NCBI GenBank assembly: GCA_002291495.1
Contig: DBAE01000128.1
Span: forward strand, 1,556 to 9,594
DNA: 8,039 bases
Direction: 5' to 3'
Source: Bacteriovoracaceae bacterium UBA1018
GTDB taxonomy: Bacteria > Bdellovibrionota > UBA1018
Shown: in pieces, positions 5,254 through 8,039 of the stretch
Position numbering within the stretch: the first letter of the stretch is position 1
How the letters are laid out: each line of letters opens with the position of its first letter
Program-made: the position numbers and the translations under genes
Notes under the pieces: model-generated
The model's database searches: none
What the model was told of the DNA's origin: nothing
The model's input: only the letters and a program-made list of their open reading frames with translations

Positions 5254-6153
5254 ATGAAAAGAACCGTCTTTAAGCTGGCGTCGTCCCTTATTATCTCAAT
5301 TTCATTGAGCTTTTCAGTATTGGCTTCGGAGAAGTTAACCTCAAAGGACTTCCGAGAAGTGGCGGAAAAGGTTGAAAAATTAAGCGCTCAGTACGGTTCG
5401 GACGGAGTTCTGGTCGCTCTGGATATCGACGACACGATTCTTTCTCTCAATCAAGACTTAGGTGGAGAAGCTTGGTTCAATTGGCAAAGTGACCTTCTCG
5501 CTAAAGACCCGCAGTCCTCTTACTTAGTGGCAAAAGACTTTAATCAATTGCTGGCTATCAACGGTAAGATCATGGCGATGACTTCTGCTCATCCGACTCA
5601 AGCTGAGATTCCGAGCTTGATTAAAGCAATGCAAGACAAAGGTGTATCAGTCATCGTAGTGACCTCAAGAGGTCCATCAGATCGCGATGCTACTTTTCGT
5701 CATATGAAAAGTAATGGAATGGATTTTTCTAAAACGGCGGCCGGTTCTGCTGCAGGTATTCCAGGAGACTATAAGCCTTACACGACTAAAGTTGAAAAAA
5801 GAAAGCTCACTTTAGATGAGATTAAGCAGTACAAACTCGATGCTGCCCGTCCAGTCCATTATGAGGCTGGTATCTTATTTACAGCTGGCCAACACAAAGG
5901 TGGCGTTTTGAAAACGGTCTTAGCAAGAGCTCATAAAAAGTACGCAAGTATCGTCTTTGTCGACAATACTCAAAAGCACCTCGATCGTATGCATGAAGCC
6001 TTTCCAGAGAAAGATGTAGTTACTTTCTTGTTTAATCGCCAAGACGACGAGATCAAGCGTTTCAAAGACGGCGACAAATCTGCCGTGACTGAAAATTGGA
6101 AAAAATTCAAAGCCACTTGGGATTCAGTTTTCCCAGAGCAACTCACTCACTAA
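5254..6153 (+). CDS. Exported DUF2608-type HAD-like protein (putative periplasmic phosphatase)
   Basis: The chain starts with a Sec signal peptide (MKRTVFK, hydrophobic core, VLA with likely cleavage after Ala24), and the whole protein lacks cysteine, as befits export. The mature part carries the HAD superfamily landmarks in order. Motif I is LDIDDT with Asp57 and Asp59. Motif II is VIVVTSRG (133-140) with Thr137. Lys215 in QHKGG (213-217) is a candidate for motif III. Motif IV is IVFVDNTQKHLDRM (233-246) with Asp237. The GEAWFNWQSDLL stretch after motif I and the overall 299-residue size resemble DUF2608 proteins, which I recall from Legionella- and Bdellovibrio-like bacteria. Phosphomonoester hydrolysis is the natural guess, but the substrate is unknown. 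ATG 5254 has AAAGG at 5244-5248, five bases upstream. Its stop overlaps the end of the convergent transglycosylase gene by 11 bases. The DUF assignment is from memory of motifs; the HAD call is firmer. Confidence 0.8.
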   Translation: MKRTVFKLASSLIISISLSFSVLASEKLTSKDFREVAEKVEKLSAQYGSDGVLVALDIDDTILSLNQDLGGEAWFNWQSDLLAKDPQSSYLVAKDFNQLLAINGKIMAMTSAHPTQAEIPSLIKAMQDKGVSVIVVTSRGPSDRDATFRHMKSNGMDFSKTAAGSAAGIPGDYKPYTTKVEKRKLTLDEIKQYKLDAARPVHYEAGILFTAGQHKGGVLKTVLARAHKKYASIVFVDNTQKHLDRMHEAFPEKDVVTFLFNRQDDEIKRFKDGDKSAVTENWKKFKATWDSVFPEQLTH

Positions 6154-8039
6154 CACTCGGCTGAGCGGGCTGAGGTCCTACTACTTCACTCGAAGATGTG
6201 CCAGACGCTGTGTCCGTAGACGCTGGAGATGATGTGCTAGCAGCGGGCGATGGTGATGGCTTAATAATAGGTTTTGAGAGCGGCGGTGGACCATTTGATA
6301 GTGGCGGAGGCCCAATCAATGGATCGGGTGACGGAGCTGAAATGGTCGCTGCCGATTTCGGGCTTGGGCCATATACTCCCCAGAACTGTTCGAGTCTCTT
6401 AAACGAGTCACCTCGAAGCAGGTGCGAATACCAAAAATAATTTCTGATAATGGTTCCTACATACTCGCGAGTTTCTCTGTAAGGGATCTGTTCGATAAAT
6501 TCGAGAGGGCCACCGGCTTTAGTTCGTCCATCGCGAATCCATCGGTCGACGGCACCTGGGCCAGCATTGTATGCCGCAAGAGCTAGTGAGATGTTTCCGT
6601 TGTAACGAACCAACATCTTTTTCAAGTACTTTGTACCCACGCGGATATTGGTATCAGGATCTAAGAGGTCTGCGCGTTTGACCGTAGGTTCGGTTTCAAC
6701 CGCCGTAAAAGGCATGAGTTGCATCAAGCCAGACGCACCTGAGCGAGAATGGACAGCTGCCTCAAATGCCGATTCTTGTTTCATCAAGCTTAGCGCAAGG
6801 ACAGGATCTAGATCGATTGCCTGCGCATTTTTCTTGATGAGATCTAAGTAAACCACGGGAAAGACCAACCGCAGTCCATAGGTTGAGTAGATTCCATCAA
6901 ATTTTCTGTGAATGAGTTCACTCAGTAAACCAAAAGCGCCCCCATGGTTTTGAGCTTCTGAGTTGAGAGATGCTAAATAAAAGAGATAAGGACTTGGAGC
7001 TGTATCTCGAGCTTTGATCTCTTTCAGTTCTTGAATCGCAAACTCATGCACACCTTCTACGATGAGTTTTTCAGCGCGCTTGAGTCTTACTGCTTCTTGA
7101 GGAATTGCATAGTTATCGCGCGAAACTGCGTCAGGGAGTTTCGTGTCAAAAAGTTTTTCGATTGATTGATCGCTCGAAAGTGCTGCTGCCAAACCGTAAA
7201 AAGTGAGAGGCGAGTCTTTCATGAGATCGGTAAAAACTTTTTTTGCCTTCTCGGGTTCTTTTTCTTTTAGATACGATTTGCCAATCCAGAAGCTGGCTCG
7301 GTAGCGATGAGCAGAGCGAGGATAATTGTCTAGAAGGAGTTGGAAACTTTTGAGTGCATCATCAGTTTTCCCGTCTAAGTACTGCGCCATCGCAGCGTCA
7401 AACGCAGCCGTGTCTGCTTCAGGTGACGAGTAGGTTGTAGTACGTTTTTCGGTCATGTAGTTAGGGCGCCCTAACGAGACGATGCTTGGAAATGCCTCAT
7501 CTAAAGTTTTGTATTCTTCTGAAGACTTCGGGAATTGGGAAACGAGTCTAATGATCCATGGCTGACAAAGCTCGGAGCGTGGAGCGGCGGCGACTTTTGC
7601 TGAGGCTTTTTTCTTAGTGTTTTTCGACTTTTTAGAAGTGCTTCCTCGTTCACTATCCGAAGACTGGTTACAGACGTCTGCGTAAGCTTTGAGATATTCA
7701 GGGGTCAATAGGTAGAGTGAATTCTGATTACTGAGTCTTTGAAACGCGGCATGAAATAAGCCTTCAGCCGCAGACCATTTCTTTCTCTGGCGTTCAGCAA
7801 CTGCAATGACAAGTTCGGTGAGCCCAAGTTCTTCCGGTACTTCTTTGATTAATGGAGAGTAGGGATGTTTGGACTCAATCTGCAACAAAAGTGGCGAAGC
7901 TTTGCGGGCAGTCGTGGAGGCTTGAGCATACTGTGTTTTCTTAAGTAGAGATGCCGCTTCTTCACGATAGGATTTAGAAGTGACGAAAAGCATGTAATCG
8001 CCAAAAAGTTCATCTTTTAAGTAAGGCGCCATGGTGGAG
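6143..8039 (-). CDS. Soluble lytic murein transglycosylase (Slt70-like, GH23), N-terminus cut by the window edge
   Basis: Slt enzymes cleave the MurNAc-GlcNAc bond of peptidoglycan in the periplasm, forming 1,6-anhydro ends. At least 629 residues are present. A helical superhelix with TPR-like repeats (e.g. 206-270) fills the first 390 or so. The GH23 domain follows at about 400-540: catalytic Glu420 in KQESAF, GLMQLMP (435-441), AYNAGPGAVDRW (487-498) and IPYRETREYV (516-525). From about 556 there is a Pro/Ser-rich tail with the tandem heptads GPPPLSN/GPPPLSK (574-587). A Lys/Ser-rich segment at 128-146 lies between the only two cysteines, Cys121 and Cys156. The methionine at 8030-8032 is probably internal: no signal peptide follows it, no SD precedes it, and the frame stays open to the edge. 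The true start and export signal should lie to the right. No terminator separates its 3' end from the convergent gene. Confidence 0.93.
   Translation of the reverse strand, partial: STMAPYLKDELFGDYMLFVTSKSYREEAASLLKKTQYAQASTTARKASPLLLQIESKHPYSPLIKEVPEELGLTELVIAVAERQRKKWSAAEGLFHAAFQRLSNQNSLYLLTPEYLKAYADVCNQSSDSERGSTSKKSKNTKKKASAKVAAAPRSELCQPWIIRLVSQFPKSSEEYKTLDEAFPSIVSLGRPNYMTEKRTTTYSSPEADTAAFDAAMAQYLDGKTDDALKSFQLLLDNYPRSAHRYRASFWIGKSYLKEKEPEKAKKVFTDLMKDSPLTFYGLAAALSSDQSIEKLFDTKLPDAVSRDNYAIPQEAVRLKRAEKLIVEGVHEFAIQELKEIKARDTAPSPYLFYLASLNSEAQNHGGAFGLLSELIHRKFDGIYSTYGLRLVFPVVYLDLIKKNAQAIDLDPVLALSLMKQESAFEAAVHSRSGASGLMQLMPFTAVETEPTVKRADLLDPDTNIRVGTKYLKKMLVRYNGNISLALAAYNAGPGAVDRWIRDGRTKAGGPLEFIEQIPYRETREYVGTIIRNYFWYSHLLRGDSFKRLEQFWGVYGPSPKSAATISAPSPDPLIGPPPLSNGPPPLSKPIIKPSPSPAASTSSPASTDTASGTSSSEVVGPQPAQPSVSE
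6146..6367 (-). other. Pro/Ser-rich low-complexity tail of the transglycosylase
   Basis: The last 74 residues of the lytic transglycosylase contain no recognisable domain and are dominated by Pro, Ser, Ala and Thr, including the tandem heptad GPPPLSN-GPPPLSK encoded at 6272-6313. E. coli Slt70 ends soon after its catalytic domain. Such a tail is likely disordered and could span the periplasm or bind a partner; both are inference. Read on the plus strand this segment gives a misleading Gly/Asp-rich open frame. Confidence 0.6.

Noticed and set aside
6198..6440. Plus-strand Gly/Asp-rich open frame of 80 residues
   Set aside because: It is the antisense reading of the Pro/Ser-rich tail of the transglycosylase; its composition is explained by that.
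8030..8032. Methionine codon as the true start of the transglycosylase
   Set aside because: No signal peptide follows, no ribosome site precedes, and the frame continues to the edge, so it is more likely internal.
1..8039. Mobile elements, CRISPR arrays, tRNA or rRNA genes, phage or defence genes
   Set aside because: No transposase or integrase motifs, no regularly spaced repeats, no tRNA-like cloverleaf noticed, and no defence-type domains in any convincing frame.

Overview
The window reads as an ordinary chromosomal stretch of a Gram-negative bacterium. Evidence for an outer membrane is a signal-peptide beta-barrel candidate at 432-1094 and a periplasmic-type lytic transglycosylase at 6143-8039. 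The housekeeping order prs-pth-ychF, an exported DUF2608-type HAD protein and the moderately AT-leaning composition would fit a Bdellovibrionota or delta-proteobacterial relative. That placement is inference from gene content and style, not a database match.

Layout: (a) 2-328, the end or whole of a small unrecognised protein. (b) 432-1094, a secreted, cysteine-free protein predicted to form a small outer-membrane barrel. Its 3' untranslated region carries a nested hairpin (1095-1136) and a strong intrinsic terminator (1151-1183). (c) 1184-1398, a non-coding gap holding a second large imperfect hairpin (1189-1229) and AT-rich promoter-like sequence. (d) 1399-2375, a single-domain rhodanese and a GST-fold protein joined by an ATGA stop/start overlap. 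(e) 2482-5172, a tight three-gene housekeeping operon: prs (PRPP synthesis), pth (recycling of peptidyl-tRNA) and ychF (ribosome-associated ATPase/GTPase). The rplY/ctc gene that often lies between prs and pth is absent, and pth has no visible Shine-Dalgarno sequence. (f) 5254-6153, an exported HAD-like DUF2608 protein behind an AT-only palindromic spacer. (g) 6143-8039, minus strand, a soluble lytic murein transglycosylase that runs off the right edge and overlaps the preceding convergent gene by 11 bases.

Functionally the central operon supplies nucleotide precursors and translation quality control. The flanking genes concern the envelope (barrel, exported phosphatase-like protein, peptidoglycan lyase) and sulfur/thiol chemistry (rhodanese plus GST). 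I see no transposon, CRISPR array, tRNA or rRNA, phage or defence system. The points that deserve a second look are the structured non-coding RNA-like elements at 1095-1229, the coupled prs/pth junction, the convergent gene overlap, and the unusual insert and tail of the transglycosylase.
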